Positions 1-11,796 of a DNA stretch of 64,000 nucleotides are shown here, in pieces. Origin of the DNA: Anaspis maculata (Eukaryota > Arthropoda > Insecta > Coleoptera > Scraptiidae); the NCBI GenBank assembly GCA_949128115.1, contig OX421967.1, forward strand, positions 27,234,635 through 27,298,634, read 5' to 3'. The position numbers were made by a program, and so were the translations under genes. The stretch's first letter is position 1. Each line of letters starts with the position of its first letter. The notes beneath the pieces are model-generated. The model worked only from the letters and a program-made list of their open reading frames with translations. It was not told the DNA's origin and made no database searches.

Positions 1-3000
1 TCAGCACATAGACGGCCATTGTTTTCACGAGCATCAGCCCGAACTTGAAACCAATGCATTTCCGTGGCCCACCGGAGAAGGGTACGTAGCAATACGGGTC
101 GCGTTTGGCCACTTCTTCGGGCAGGAACCTGTCCGGGTCAAATTTGAGCGGGTCCGGCCAGTACCTTCCCGTACGGTGGACGTTGTTCAGGGCCAGAACC
201 ACGGCAGATCCTTTTGGCAGAACTCTGCCATCTACAAGTAGGTAGTTGTGCTTGGTTGGGGTTCATGTTTGGAAGTGTGTGTTTGGATTACTAGATACGT
301 TAGGAATAAGTCGGTGTACTACCTTTCAAATCAATGTCTCCATCAATTGTCCTGGCAACGGCTGCGACTCCAGGAAACAGCCTCAAGGTCTCCTTGATGA
401 CTCGATCGGTGTATTGAAGCTTAGGCAGGTCTTCTGCTGTTACAGTTCTACTTGGACCGACTACTGTTAAGATTTCATTTAGAACCATATCCTGGGAAGA
501 TCATAAGTTTAGAAACTAGAAAACTACGAGAATGGTCGAGCGAATGGTGTATACGGAAATTAAGTAAAACCTACTTGGATGGGAGGGTGCATCCCTAACA
601 TGACGAGGAAGAAACTACCAGCCAGACTTGTGGTACCGGAACTCTGCGAAATAAAGAACATCAAACAACTTTCTGTATACAATTATGTAGGTTGGAGACG
701 TCCTCAAACCTCTGTCATGATTTTTTGGGACAGTTTCTTGACTCATTTTTTCATAACATTTTTGGACAATACTTTTCTCAATTCTTCTAGCGACAGCAGA
801 AGAAAAACTGCCGCCTGAAACGTTCGGTATGCGCTCAACTATAGAAAGTTTCAAATTGTTTTTTTTTTATTTAGTTGCCTTTTATTTAACAAAGAATACT
901 AATTTTTACAACCAACTTCAACAAAATTTTGAAAACCGAATCCTTGAGAATAAATTTGCTTACGCAGTTAGTCATGGGAATAAGGTCAAGGAATCATCTT
1001 TCAAATTAAATGACAGGCTGGAGGGCACCCTGTATATTCAGCATAAAAGTTCTTACAGTTACAAAAAACGTTATGCCTTCTTCAAGCAGCTCTTTATTTG
1101 TAAGATCCGCGTCTAGTAGCCGCTCGATGAGTACAGTCCGGCTGACGTCGCCTCTTTCTTTTTTCATTTTTCCTTCTTCTTGTTTCTGCGTTAAGACCTT
1201 GGAACAAAAATGAATCAATCCAGATGAAGTTATATAGTATGATCTCATAGAGCTAAGAAATAAACCTACTTATACCTACATAGTTAGCGTACAAGTGTAA
1301 CAAGTCAACGATTTCATCGTTTTCCTTGGCCAGTTTTGTTAAATTGAAAAGACAATCCAGCTGGTACCAAATGTTCGTCATTCGCAGCGCTATGATTTCA
1401 GAGCATCTACAAATTCAAAGATTCACGTGCACAACAAGCACAGTGATGATACAGTGGTCTTTTAAGGAGCGTTCAGTCAGCTTATTTAGTCGCAAGTTTT
1501 AATTTTAGCCGTAAGCGCTGCATCGTCTATTGGCTGTTCTGAGGAGGCTGGTTCAGAAGAGCCAATGGGCGTCGCTGCGCTTACGGCTAAAATCAAAACT
1601 TGCGGCTAAATAAGCTGACTGAATGCACAATGCACCTTTAGTGGTTTGAGTTACCTTCGAAGAAGTCGTGCGTAGTTCCTTGGGGCGTCTTTTGCTTCAG
1701 CGCCAATAAGTCCTTCTGCAAGTTGAAAGCATACCTATAATCACGGGTACCAACAAAATGAAAGGCCAAAAGCATGTTACCACATGACGCATGCAAGGTG
1801 CATTCTCCGAATTCATCGCAAACATCAAAGTTTCCTTGACCGCAAAATTTGTTCAGGCTTTCTGCGAAACTGTGTGATTGTTCATTGAAAACGTCCATCA
1901 GAATGTCCAAGTTGCTTTGTGTGAACGATGGACGGATGAGTCTTCGATGAATCTTCCATTTTGGCACTAAAAAACGAACTATTCTTAAGCACAAAGGCCC
2001 TTGTTGATATGCCACTCTTTGCTTGAAAATGCTTTTAAAGATGCATCCTAATCCTTTTTGTCTTTTAATTAACGGTTCAAGCGCGCCTCTGACGTCGTTG
2101 TTCAAGATTGGGCGCTTTCCATTTAAAACATTTATGTCGGTTTGTGTGATTTGTGTCAGCTTGTGTTAGCTTGTGTCGATGACACAAAGAAACACAGATC
2201 AAATGGAACGCATTTGTGCCGATTTGTGTCGACACAAGTCGACTTGTGTCGGTAAATGGAAAGTACACATTGTCTGAGTGATTTTGAAGGCGCGGTAAAA
2301 GCGTTGAGTAATGAGGATAGACAACATTGGAGATGCATCTATAGAAGTTCTCTTGAGCTTAAAGGGACGTATGAATAGGGTTTCAAAGGGACGTATGAAT
2401 AGGGTTGTTCCTGCGCTCGTCATGGGAGGAAAACATGACCAGCTTTTTGACAGTCGTCAGCTAAATCCTCGTACAAACACAACAGAGCAAGTAGGTACCT
2501 AAGTGCAGAGTTATTGGTCAAGCGGTGCGGGAATGTTGGTCGAGAAGCTGACCGAGAAGCGACAAGTCTGATGAAAAATCGATGGCTTTTGTCGAGAGGT
2601 CAACCACCTTGCAAATCTGGTGTACACTTCCATGAAAATCATTTGGAAATCATGTGGAAATCATTTGGAAATCATTGGAAATCTTTCGAAACCATTTGAA
2701 AATCATTGGAAATCGGTGTAGAAAAATTCCGTCTGTGGTTTACCCCTCGGATTTTGTGCAAACAACTAAACATTGTGTATTTGACGGTTGTTTCAACAAC
2801 TTTTGTCACTTTCACATTCCACTTTGTTGTTTTGTTTGTACGAGAATGCATCTGACAAACTGCAGTCGTCGATCAGCTGTGGCTATCTGAGCATGCGCCG
2901 TAGCGTGCGGGAACATCCCTTAAGCTTAACTTAAGCGGGAACTTAAGCCGCAAACCGTAAACCGCCCGTAGGATGGAAGATGTGAACTCAATAGCACGGT

Positions 3001-5481
3001 CTGTTTAGATCGAGGTTTAGGTACTGTTTCACTTAAGAGAAGAACTTGAAATTGACGTCAGCGTCTAATGACAGTTCATAAGTCAGTAATAGTGAAATTT
3101 CGCTTTGCACAGCATTAGTTGATACTTGTCGCTTGACCTAGAATGTAGAACTTGAATCTATCTTGGAAGCTTTACGGTAACGGAATAAATTAAAGCTACC
3201 ATTCTATTGAAGACGAAGCTTAAAAACGTCTCATATCAAATATGGCTCCGGTTTTATGGTGCTATTCTGTGAAAAAGATACATCGATGTAAGCTCTACAT
3301 CGCTGTAGAATGACAGAAATAATAATGTTTGGCAATGTCACATGTGTCATCTTACAGCGATACAGCGCTTACATCGATGTATCTTTTTCACAAAATACCA
3401 CCATTAATCTACAAATATTAAGTTTTAGGAGAGATACTTACCTGGAGCGGTACTGAGCCCGTAGCCGAAAGGGAGGATCAAAAACTTATAGAAAAAGTCA
3501 GGTTTGCCCAAAGCATCAGGGTGGTTCAAAATGATTTTGAAGTACTCAGGGCTGTGAACGACGAACACCAGGTCCTTTCCGAACCACACTTTAACTATGT
3601 CTGGATAAGTTAAAGTTAGATCCAATAAGAATTTCAAGAAATGGTCTGTAACAGTAAAAACAGTAAAATAGTTTCGGGTTGTCAGGTCAGGTGGAGTGAA
3701 CCACTTTTGATGCATAAAACTGTCATGACAAAAAAAGCGCATGGTTGCAGAAAGGCGCACTTCTTTCGTTCTGACGAAATCCACCTTAGTTATACTGGCT
3801 GATTTATGGGTGACCTCACATGGACCATTCTATATTTTGTTTGGTATAAAACCTTGACAAGCGAAAAAATGTGTCTCCCTGTATGTGGTCAAAAGGTACC
3901 ATCGCGTGGAAAATAATCTACAATCTGATTCCCAAGCAAGAAGGAATTTTTAAGTGGAGTCCTGCACCAAAAACAAGTCGTCCTGGTCAAAACACGGGCG
4001 AGAGGCCCTCTTGGGTGGCAACAGCTAGAAGAAATTTTGAAAATTCATGACACCCGACTGGAAAATGGGGGAGAACTGCAACTTCAGACCAAATTTGATT
4101 TTTTTGTTGTGTTGATTCTTGTCAAATTTGGTTCCAATCCATCAGGTAGATTTTGAATAATTAAATGTCTGAGTTTTGAACTTCGACATTTTTTATTATT
4201 TGACAGATCACACATAGGACAATACTTCTAAACTGTTCTGATTCTGGATACAGTTTTTCGAATGACATAGTACTGCAAGCTTAGTTCATCCGTGAAATAT
4301 AGCTGCTGAAATTTGTTGATAATAAAACTTCTCTTTGACCGTATACCAAATTTCAAGTCGATCTGGTCAATGGTTTGGCAGTTATCGTGGAAGATTACAC
4401 AGACAGACAGACAGACATACAGCGAGCCGAGCCGTTTGTTATGCACAAATTTAGATAGATTAACAATATTATCCACGCAGAAACAGCACTCAGAAAACAG
4501 GACTGAACAGTCAACACGATTTGAACAGTCAACAAGAAATTCCCGAGAGTTTACCTCCCAAGTAAATGTCAAGTCTGTCACATCACTCACATCTGTCAAA
4601 CGATTGTATAATACATTGGGAGGAGTTTCATACATACAAAAATACCGTATTAAAAAACTGTATTAGCGTATACAAGTGGTATAATACAACTTCACATCAC
4701 TAGATACAATCCCGAAATGACAGTTGACGTTGACCATACTTTCAAACTGCACTTGATCCTCCTTGCATGGTGACGAAAAAAATTAAATAAAACCGATTCC
4801 CGTCAACAACTTTTTTAGTCGCATCAGAAACCCCTTAATTCAAATTCGGTGTTCGTGTTCAATTCCAATTTAAGATGTTCACTGAAGCAGGTAATCAACT
4901 GATTTTTTTAAATATCAATGTTGACGAACACGAAAACACTTCCGATTTTGAAAAACTCCAACTTCAAAATCAAAAGAGATTGTTGGATTTCCATGTTTTT
5001 TTGACTGTTGTGAAAAAATCAAAAGACTTTTAAAATGATGTGCAACTCGACTTCTATTTCCATTTTAAGTATTTGAAAAGGTAGTCAGTCACCCCGATTT
5101 GGCGAAGGGGGGTGGACCAGCAGCAGAATTGAAATTATGCTAGTAGGTACTTATGTAGGTATCCCCCTCGAACGAACAGAAAATTGATGTTTCGGCTTTT
5201 TTCCAGGAAACAAAAAGTGAAGCGAGAAATCAGGGGGTTATTGAAGTGCTGAATCAAGAGGAACACGACCCTATCTTTTCTTCTTGATCCGATTTTGAGT
5301 GTGAAAAAAATTGGTACCAACCGTGGTGAGTGGCAAATTGGAATACATTCCCAATTAAAGGCCAACCAGGCAACTCCGGAATATTCTTGGACAGTTTGTA
5401 CAAGTGTCTTCTGCTCCACCAAAACTGCAGGTACCAAGTTAAACAAGTGATAGCACTGCACACCAACAGAAGTTGCAACAT
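1..5481 (-). CDS. CYP4-like cytochrome P450, 3' end cut by window edge
   Basis: This is a membrane-bound haem monooxygenase of the CYP4 clan. I modelled eight exons whose phases all agree: 5322-5481, 3442-3645, 1655-1966, 1280-1389, 1057-1197, 575-643, 323-491 and 1-231, giving about 465 residues with the last few dozen missing. Visible marks are an N-terminal membrane anchor (starts MLQLLLVCSAITCLTWY), a Pro-rich hinge (PELPGWPLIGN), the C-helix WxxxR (PKWKIHRRLIRPSF), ExxR (KETLR), a PERF-like FDPDRF, and the haem loop FSGGPRKCIG with its Cys ligand. The start is the ATG at 5479-5481, just before the hydrophobic anchor. The I-helix reads TSSGTTS, so the usual acidic residue before the conserved Thr is missing. 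Donors are canonical GT, and the first (GTTGGT) is weak. Two hairpin MITEs and a minisatellite lie in its introns. Family membership is secure; the subfamily is not assigned. Confidence 0.9.
1472..1623. mobile_element. Hairpin MITE in P450 intron
   Basis: The two ends are inverted copies of about 48 bp, starting TTCAGTCAGCTTATTTAG and ending CTAAATAAGCTGACTGAA, around a loop of about 50 bp. There is no coding capacity. It fits wholly inside the intron between P450 exons 1280-1389 and 1655-1966. Confidence 0.8.
2110..2264. mobile_element. Short palindromic repeat (GGGCGCTTTCCATTT family), copy 1
   Basis: A 155-bp sequence of repeated TTGTGTCG / CGACACAA words, with ends CTTTCCATTTA and TAAATGGAAAG inverted. 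A second copy lies at 57927-58125. It is non-coding and sits in a P450 intron. Confidence 0.7.
2631..2718. repeat. Degenerate minisatellite, unit about 11-12 bp
   Basis: About seven imperfect iterations of GGAAATCATTT with single-base variants, in the large P450 intron. Confidence 0.75.
3257..3403. mobile_element. Hairpin MITE in P450 intron
   Basis: Inverted ends of about 45-50 bp: TGGTGCTATTCTGTGAAAAA on the left, and TTTTTCACAAAATACCACCA on the right. The arms share the block GATACATCGATGTAAGC. The loop is short and non-coding. Confidence 0.75.
4397..4418. repeat. (ACAG)n microsatellite
   Basis: Five consecutive CAGA units follow the phrase GTTATCGTGGAAGATTA, a context common at the 3' end of decayed retroelements in insects. 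The surrounding 4.2-4.6 kb contains no recognisable coding domain, so its identity stays open. Confidence 0.6.
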
Positions 5482-6043
5482 TTTAAGACCAAAACTGTTA
5501 CAATAAAACTCCTGTAACAAAACTGTTTCGCAGTGTTTGAAAAATTCACTTCGCGCGAAGACACCTTGGTGTTTTCTGTGTTGGGTGTCGATTGATATAA
5601 AGTACAGGTACGTGCGAAACTTTGAGGAGGAGGAGTGATTTCGCAAACAGTTTTATCGGAGGCTTCATAATATTCTTGTGAGAAAAAACAACCTAAAAGC
5701 AAGTGGAGTACAACCGTATAGACACATAACAAAATAATCTTATTATACGTAATGAAAAAAATGGAAAAGTTCTACTACTTCTGCGAAGGGAATTCCAAGT
5801 CCCATAAAAATCTCGAAAATATTTGAGTCTGCGACCTTCTAGCAGGTGTCTTGAATATTAATTTTTTTTTTAGGTAGGTGTGATCTAATCTGAAATGTCA
5901 GATGAATAACATGTTTCAAGGGTACAAATTTTTATGTTGCAGTTCAAATGATGATACTGATGTATACAGGATGCTCTAGAGATATTCGAAAGAAAAAACG
6001 TAGATAGCTCATTTCATTGCAAGTTTTTTGGATCGAACTTTGA
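5482..6043. other. P450 upstream intergenic sequence
   Basis: This AT-rich interval upstream of the P450 start must contain the P450 promoter. I could not identify a convincing TATA box or other site. No ORF with recognisable similarity is seen. Confidence 0.4.
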
Positions 6044-6365
6044 GAACCATCGGTTGTTTTTTTTTTTATCCGTTTATTTAACGTCGGCCTATTTCCCCAT
6101 GAGGCCTAACACCGACGCCGGTGAATGCTTTCCTCCACTATACCGGAAATTTTGCCGAACCCCTGTGTGTTCCAACGACCGACGATTTTTAACGACCACC
6201 AACATCGCATGGGGTCGGCACCATCGTTCGTATTTTACGTGCTATGCGACACACGGCGCGTCTTGCATTTAGCAAGCATTCCAACTAAACCAAGGAGCTT
6301 GTTTTCGAGGCCGAAAATCTGTCCCCGGCGGAGATCGAACCCGCGACCTCTGAACCATCGGTTGT
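6044..6365 (-). mobile_element. SINE-like retroposon with 14-bp target duplication
   Basis: The body (6058-6351) is flanked by the exact 14-bp direct repeat GAACCATCGGTTGT at 6044-6057 and 6352-6365. Read on the minus strand it opens with a tRNA-type B box (GGGTTCGATCTCC) and ends TTAAATAAACGGATAAAAAA. That order, plus an A-rich tail next to the duplication, is the signature of an LINE-mobilised SINE. The A box is absent, so this copy is probably 5'-truncated. A second copy is at 37170-37381 in the opposite orientation. Confidence 0.75.
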
Positions 6366-7065
6366 ATTTTAGTGAAATTCGACTAATAAGTTGACAACCT
6401 TTCGAAACATATCTTTGGCAAATTGCAGCCAAAACCTACCCCAACCCGTTTCTGCATATTATCGAGAAAAAAAACATGAAGAAAGTCGAAAGAAGTTTGG
6501 ACTTTACGAAGTTTGGACTTTACGGATCCGAACTTCTTGAAACCAAAGTCACAGGCAGTCATTATATAAACTGGAATTATCTAGGATTTTTTCTTTCGAT
6601 AATTTCTGGGACACCTGTGTATATGTATGTAGTATGTATAACAATAATTTTATTATTATGATGCAAATTCGGAGCTGCATATCAATTAAAAATGATTCCT
6701 TTTTCTTTTTTAGACGATCGAGTAGACGATGTAATATAATAACGATGGGTTGGCTGCACAATAATAGATATTGGGTGATCTAATATACATATAAGCTGTT
6801 CGGAATAATTGCAAAGGGTTCCAGGTGGTGATGCTGATGTGGCTAGTTGAAGAAAAACAAGTGAGTATGCCTTCACGTTCGTGAGTCTCAGTAGCGCATT
6901 TTCTTGAAGAGGCATCGCATATTATAAATGTAAAGAAATTTGGTTGAAGGAGAAACATCATTCTTTGCTCACTCTCTTCAGTCGAAACTCATTGTGATTT
7001 TTTGTTATCAGGATGTGGTACTTGTCAATGAAACAGATTTGAATGACAATTCTTTCAATCATCAA
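6366..7065. other. Intergenic AT-rich sequence, nothing recognised
   Basis: About 700 bp of low-complexity intergenic DNA between the SINE and the first 255-bp repeat unit. The open frames are short and show no recognisable domain. Confidence 0.4.
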
Positions 7066-7290
7066 TATTTTTTTGTTTGGGAGGCGGAAGCTGGGAGCAG
7101 CCACTAATCAACAGTAGCCTCTTCTTTCCCATTTTTAGTCGGCTATCCATATAGCGAAAGAATTAGATCGTTATGTGTTCGGGTTTATGTTTTTCATTCA
7201 TCTCTTACTTTGAGGGCAGCGGGTGGGGGCGGCAGCATTCGGGAAAGTAACTGTTGCACAGTTTGAGTTGGGGGTTTCCAAATGTGTAAT
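7066..7290 (+). repeat. First unit of the about 255-bp tandem array (foldback-like)
   Basis: It carries the two array landmarks, GGAGGCGGAAGCTGGGAG near 7079 and GGGTGGGGGCGGCAG near 7215. The unit breaks at the TA at 7290-7291, where a 4.7-kb palindromic element is inserted, and resumes at 12017. The parts join in register (211 + about 51 bp). Confidence 0.75.
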
Positions 7291-8126
7291 AGCCCAGGCG
7301 CCAGGGAAAACAATAAGGAAATAATTGTTTCCTGGCTGGAAACTAGCTTAAAACGATCTGTGTAGCTTAGGTTTTGACATACTAGTTTCCCCACTTTCGG
7401 AAATGTCGGCGTCATGTCGCCATCATCAACAAGATGTGCACCAGCGTGGTTTTTGCCGAATATCTTAATTTTGGGTCATCTGACAGCAAAAGATGTGAGG
7501 AGTCATTTTGAAGCCTATGAAATTCCCTACAGTTTGATTTTTCAATCAATTTTCTGCAACTTATGGTCTTTGAGATAGAGCTTCTGCAAGCGAGAGTCAT
7601 TGTCATGAAAGTTCCATGGCCACTTGACTCGAAAAAGTAAAATGTCGATGTGACAAAAAAAATTTCAAAATGAGAATTCTCAAGAATTCATGTTATAGTT
7701 GCGGTGATGGTCTCAAGCTCTTCCTCTTGAACCGTAGATTACGAATATTGAAAAGTCAAAAACGTCACATTGTACATATACAGGGTGTACTACGGGAATC
7801 AAATCAGAACAGAGAAATTTGACATATTTCTTCGATTTAGCCTATGCGGAACTCTAAGCACTTATCACGAGTCCAATATCATAATGCATTGCTATGTAAG
7901 CTTCACTTGATACACCTAAGAAGTGGTCAGCTCACAGCCTTCCTGTAAAATGTTTTGAAGGCCCTCTGAAATCATCAAAATTTACAGTAGCAAGAAATGT
8001 ATGTAACAGTATATTATATACCAAGGAACCAAAGTGAATTTTTGATCCCTTGGGTGAAGTTTGTTGCTCGAGGGCCCTTTGGGTCCAAATTCACAAATTG
8101 AAAATTTACTTTGGTCCCTTGGTATA

Positions 8127-10702
8127 CAGGGTGATTTTTTGAAAAGTTTCCACCTTCAATATTTTCCCGCACAAATTTTTTTTGCAAAAAAGCCAAAACA
8201 GGTCGATTTTCTTTTCGAGGGGGACATCTAACCAGCGTATTTTCAATCTTACTGTTTCATCCCCCTAGGCAGGGTGACTACCCCTTCCAAAATCTTAAAT
8301 GGGACTAGGGGTCAAGATACACATTGTTTTGAAGGTCACTCAATTCTCTTTATAGTGGTGCATCTAAAATGAAAATCTAACCATCCGTTCTCAAACTATG
8401 AATTTTTTAAGCCAGGAACCTTCGCTGAATAAATTTTTGTTTTTATTATGCATTGGCGTATCAAGAACCGCCAACACACGTCTATTTCAATCAAGTATTA
8501 GGGGAAGGGGCATTTTTTGACAGATCGTTGAGATACGTACCTCTCACCCACTCCTTCGCCCCCATCAACAACCCCTTGGAAATCTGAAATGGGATATGAG
8601 CCATCTTGTGATACCTCATTTGAAAGGGGTATCAATAATTTGCCAGTGCATTCGATTCTAATTAAGTCGTCAACAGGTGCCTAAAACTCAACGATCATTT
8701 TGGAAAAATTATTCAGAAAGCATTTTTATTCAAATAATTTCTTTTATTCTGAAAATGCAAACGTTTCAACAGACAGAAGCAAGTGGAACTGAAAGAAGTC
8801 AGTAGTTACAATCACAAAAGATAAGATAATTTTTTTACTTCAGTTTTTCCCAGTTTTTCAGGTACATTATTTTGTTTTCTACAATACACTAAGTGTACCG
8901 TATTCGACGTCGGTTGAATTGTTACATGTAAAAAATGGCTTACGCTGTTGCCGAGAGGGTTGAAGTAATTTTGATTTATGGTGCAATGAACTGTTACCGA
9001 GCCACGGCCAGAGTTTTCAGTGAAAGACATCCAGATAGACAAATGAGCCATATGTACGTCAGAAAGCTTTTACGAAAATTCCAGGAAACGGGGTCGGTGA
9101 AGAATGTGAATAGAAGAGGTAACGTGGTGGTAGATGAAATGGCTCAGATTGAAGTACTAGGTCATCTGGCTTTGGATCCAACTAACTCTTTGCGTCGGAT
9201 TTCTGCAACTACAGGACTTTCGTACTCATCCGTGCGCAAAGTGACAAAACTTCATAAATTCCGTCCATACAAAATGAAAATGCTGCAGGAGCTTGTTGAA
9301 GAAGATCCTGATCGGAGACTAGAGTTTTGCGAGACCATGACAGAAATGATCACTGCAAACCCAAATCTGGTCAAGAACATATGCTTCAGTGATGAATGCA
9401 GTTTCTATTTAAACGGCTGTGTAAATAAACAAAATGTGCGTTATTGGAGTGATGAAAATCCACGCATTTTCAGAGAGGGACATACGCAAGCTCCTCAAAA
9501 ATTGAATGTTTGGGCAGGAATACTTGGAGATGCGGTAGTCGGTCCCCTATTCATTGAACAAACATTGAATGGTGATGTGTATTTGGACTTGTTGGAGAAT
9601 ACCATCGATCCTTTAATAACCGATGAAGTTGAAAATCAACGTGATCAAGGTGGAAATCCGATCCTGGATGAAAATGGGCTATTCTTTCAGCAAGATGGAG
9701 CCCCGCCTCATTACGCTGTCAATGTGCGAAACTGGCTCGACCAGAGATTTCCGAATCATTGGATTGGCAGGCGTGGAGCGATAGAATGGCCACCTCGATC
9801 ACCAGATTTGACAAGTCCCGACTTCTTCCTCTGGGGTCATCTTAAATCTGTTGTCTTCAAAACTCAGCCAGTGGATTTGGTAGATTTACGACAGCGGATA
9901 GTTGACGAATGCAGAAGGATTCCTAGAGAAACGTTCTCTAGAGTGAGACAGGAATTCGAAAATCGTCTCTACTACTGCATGGAGAATAACGGTGGTCACT
10001 TTGAGCATCTTTTGTGATTGTGACTACTGACTTCTTTCAGTTCCACTTGCTTCTGTCTGTTGAAACGTTTGCATTTTCAGAATAAAAGAAATTATTTGAA
10101 TAAAAATGCTTTCTGAATAATTTTTCCAAAATGATCGTTGAGTTTTAGGCACCTGTTGACGACTTCATTAGAATCGAATGCACTGGCGAATTATTGATAC
10201 CCCTTTCAAATGAGGTATCACAAGATGGCTCATATCCCATTTCAGATTTCCAAGGGGTTGTTGATGGGGGCGAAGGAGTGGGTGAGAGGTACGTATCTCA
10301 ACGATCTGTCAAAAAATGCCCCTTCCCCTAATACTTGATTGAAATAGACGTGTGTTGGCGGTTCTTGATACGCCAATGCATAATAAAAACAAAAATTTAT
10401 TCAGCGAAGGTTCCTGGCTTGAAAAATTCATAGTTTGAGAACGGATGATTAGATTTTCATTTTAGATGCACCACTATAAAGAGAATTGAATGACCTTCAA
10501 AACAATGTGTATCTTGACCCCTAGTCCCATTTAAGATTTTGGAAGGGGTAGTCACCCTGCCTAGGGGGATGAAACAGTAAGATTGAAAATACGCTGGTTA
10601 GATGTCCCCCTCGAAAAGAAAATCGACCTGTTTTGGCTTTTTTGCAAAAAAAATTTGTGCGGGAAAATATTGGAGGTGGAAACTTTTCAAAAAATCACCC
10701 TG
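8127..10702 (+). mobile_element. Complete Tc1/mariner-class transposon with 696-bp inverted repeats
   Basis: The 2576-bp element begins CAGGGTGATTTTTTGAAAAG, ends with the complement, and is flanked by TA on both sides (8125-8126 and 10703-10704). The arms 8127-8822 and 10007-10702 are nearly identical over 696 bp, differing at only a scatter of positions, so the copy looks young. The single gene between them is an uninterrupted transposase whose last codons and stop lie inside the right arm. It sits at the core of a larger palindrome. Confidence 0.9.
8935..10017 (+). CDS. Transposase, Tc1/mariner-like DDD type with N-terminal HTH
   Basis: A 360-residue uninterrupted enzyme that would cut and paste the surrounding element. 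Residues about 1-60 form the helix-turn-helix region of the type seen in DUF4817 insect transposases (NCYRATARVFSERHPDR then MYVRKLLRKFQ). A second DNA-binding segment follows (SLRRISATTGLSYSSVRKV). The catalytic core has FSDECSFY (first Asp), FFQQDGAPPHY (second Asp) and WPPRSPDLTSPDFFLWGHLK (third Asp, about 36 residues later). All three acidic residues are present, so the protein could be active. The ATG at 8935 is the first in frame and lies just inside the left inverted repeat. Intact coding in a repeat suggests recent mobility. Confidence 0.92.
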   Translation: MAYAVAERVEVILIYGAMNCYRATARVFSERHPDRQMSHMYVRKLLRKFQETGSVKNVNRRGNVVVDEMAQIEVLGHLALDPTNSLRRISATTGLSYSSVRKVTKLHKFRPYKMKMLQELVEEDPDRRLEFCETMTEMITANPNLVKNICFSDECSFYLNGCVNKQNVRYWSDENPRIFREGHTQAPQKLNVWAGILGDAVVGPLFIEQTLNGDVYLDLLENTIDPLITDEVENQRDQGGNPILDENGLFFQQDGAPPHYAVNVRNWLDQRFPNHWIGRRGAIEWPPRSPDLTSPDFFLWGHLKSVVFKTQPVDLVDLRQRIVDECRRIPRETFSRVRQEFENRLYYCMENNGGHFEHLL

Positions 10703-11248
10703 TATAATATACTGTTATATACATTCCTTGGTACTGTAAATTTTTAATATTTTGATGATTTCAGAGGGCCTTCAAAACAGTTTACAGTAAAGCTGTGAGC
10801 TGACCACTTCTTCAGTGTATTAAGTGAAGCTTATAGAGTAAATCCATATTGATATTGGACTTGTGTTAGGTGCTTAGAGTGTCGCATATAGGCTAAATCG
10901 AAGAAATTATGTAAAATTTCTCTGATCTGATTTGATTCCCTCGGTACACCCTGTAGATGAACAAGGTGACGTTTTTGACTTTTATATATTCGTAATCAAC
11001 GGTTCAAGAGAAAGAGTTTGAGACCATCACCGCAACTATAGCATTAAGGATTCTCAAGAAATCTAATTTTGAAATTTTTTTGTCACATCGACATTTTAAT
11101 TTTTCGAGTCAAGTGGCCATGGAGCTTTTACGACAATGCCTCTCGCTTCCAGAAGCTCTATCTCAAAAACCATAGGTCGCAGAAAGGTCATTCAAAAACT
11201 ATTCTGTAGGGAATTTCATTGGTTTCAAAATGACATCTAACATCTTTT

Positions 11249-11796
11249 AAAATTGATGAAGGGATCCATAGTGCTCAAAATGGAGTTGTATAATATAAAG
11301 TTGTAAAAAATCAGTCTTCTCCACTTGTTTTTATATATCGTTTACTCGAGTTTCGGCTAATTAAATATATAGAGCCATTTTCAAAAATAATGTGACATAG
11401 CATAGAACTTTATGTCTAAGTAATGATGTAACAATGAAGAATAGACGTAACAGGTAAAACAACAAAAGAAAATGAAGGAGGGGATTATAAAATTGGGAGT
11501 AGAGCTGGTATAATGTAGATGTTGTCAAAATCGGTTTGTTCGTTGAGGAGGCTATCTGGGTCAAGATTGTATTGTCTTTTTATACCAGCTCTACTCCCAA
11601 TTTTATAATCCCCTCCTTCATTTTCTTTTGTTGTTTTACCTGTTACGTCTATTCTTCATTGTTACATCATTACTTAGACATAAAGTTCTATGCTATGTCA
11701 CATTATTTTTGAAAATGGCTTTATATATTTAATTAGCCGGAACTCGAGTAAACGATATATAAAAACAAGTGGAGAAAACTGATTTTTTACAACTTT
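11249..11796. mobile_element. Long-hairpin element inserted in the right arm
   Basis: It is flanked by the 14-bp direct repeat ATCTAACATCTTTT at 11235-11248 and 11797-11810. Most of the insert is a hairpin with arms of about 220 bp: the left arm carries CCAATTTTATAATCCCCTCC as its complement and the right arm carries it directly. The loop is about 50 bp (AATCGGTTTGTTCGTTGAGG region). There is no coding content. The homologous left arm near 7480 lacks it, which proves it is an insertion. Confidence 0.8.

Noticed and set aside
1652..1790. A 46-bp intron inside P450 exon 1655-1966 (GTAAC...TATAG)
   Set aside because: Splicing it out brings an early stop, while read-through stays in frame and matches the next exon phase.
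8272..8278. Extra CAGGGTG inside the arm of the 8127 transposon as a further nested end
   Set aside because: Not flanked by TA and present in both arms as ordinary arm sequence.
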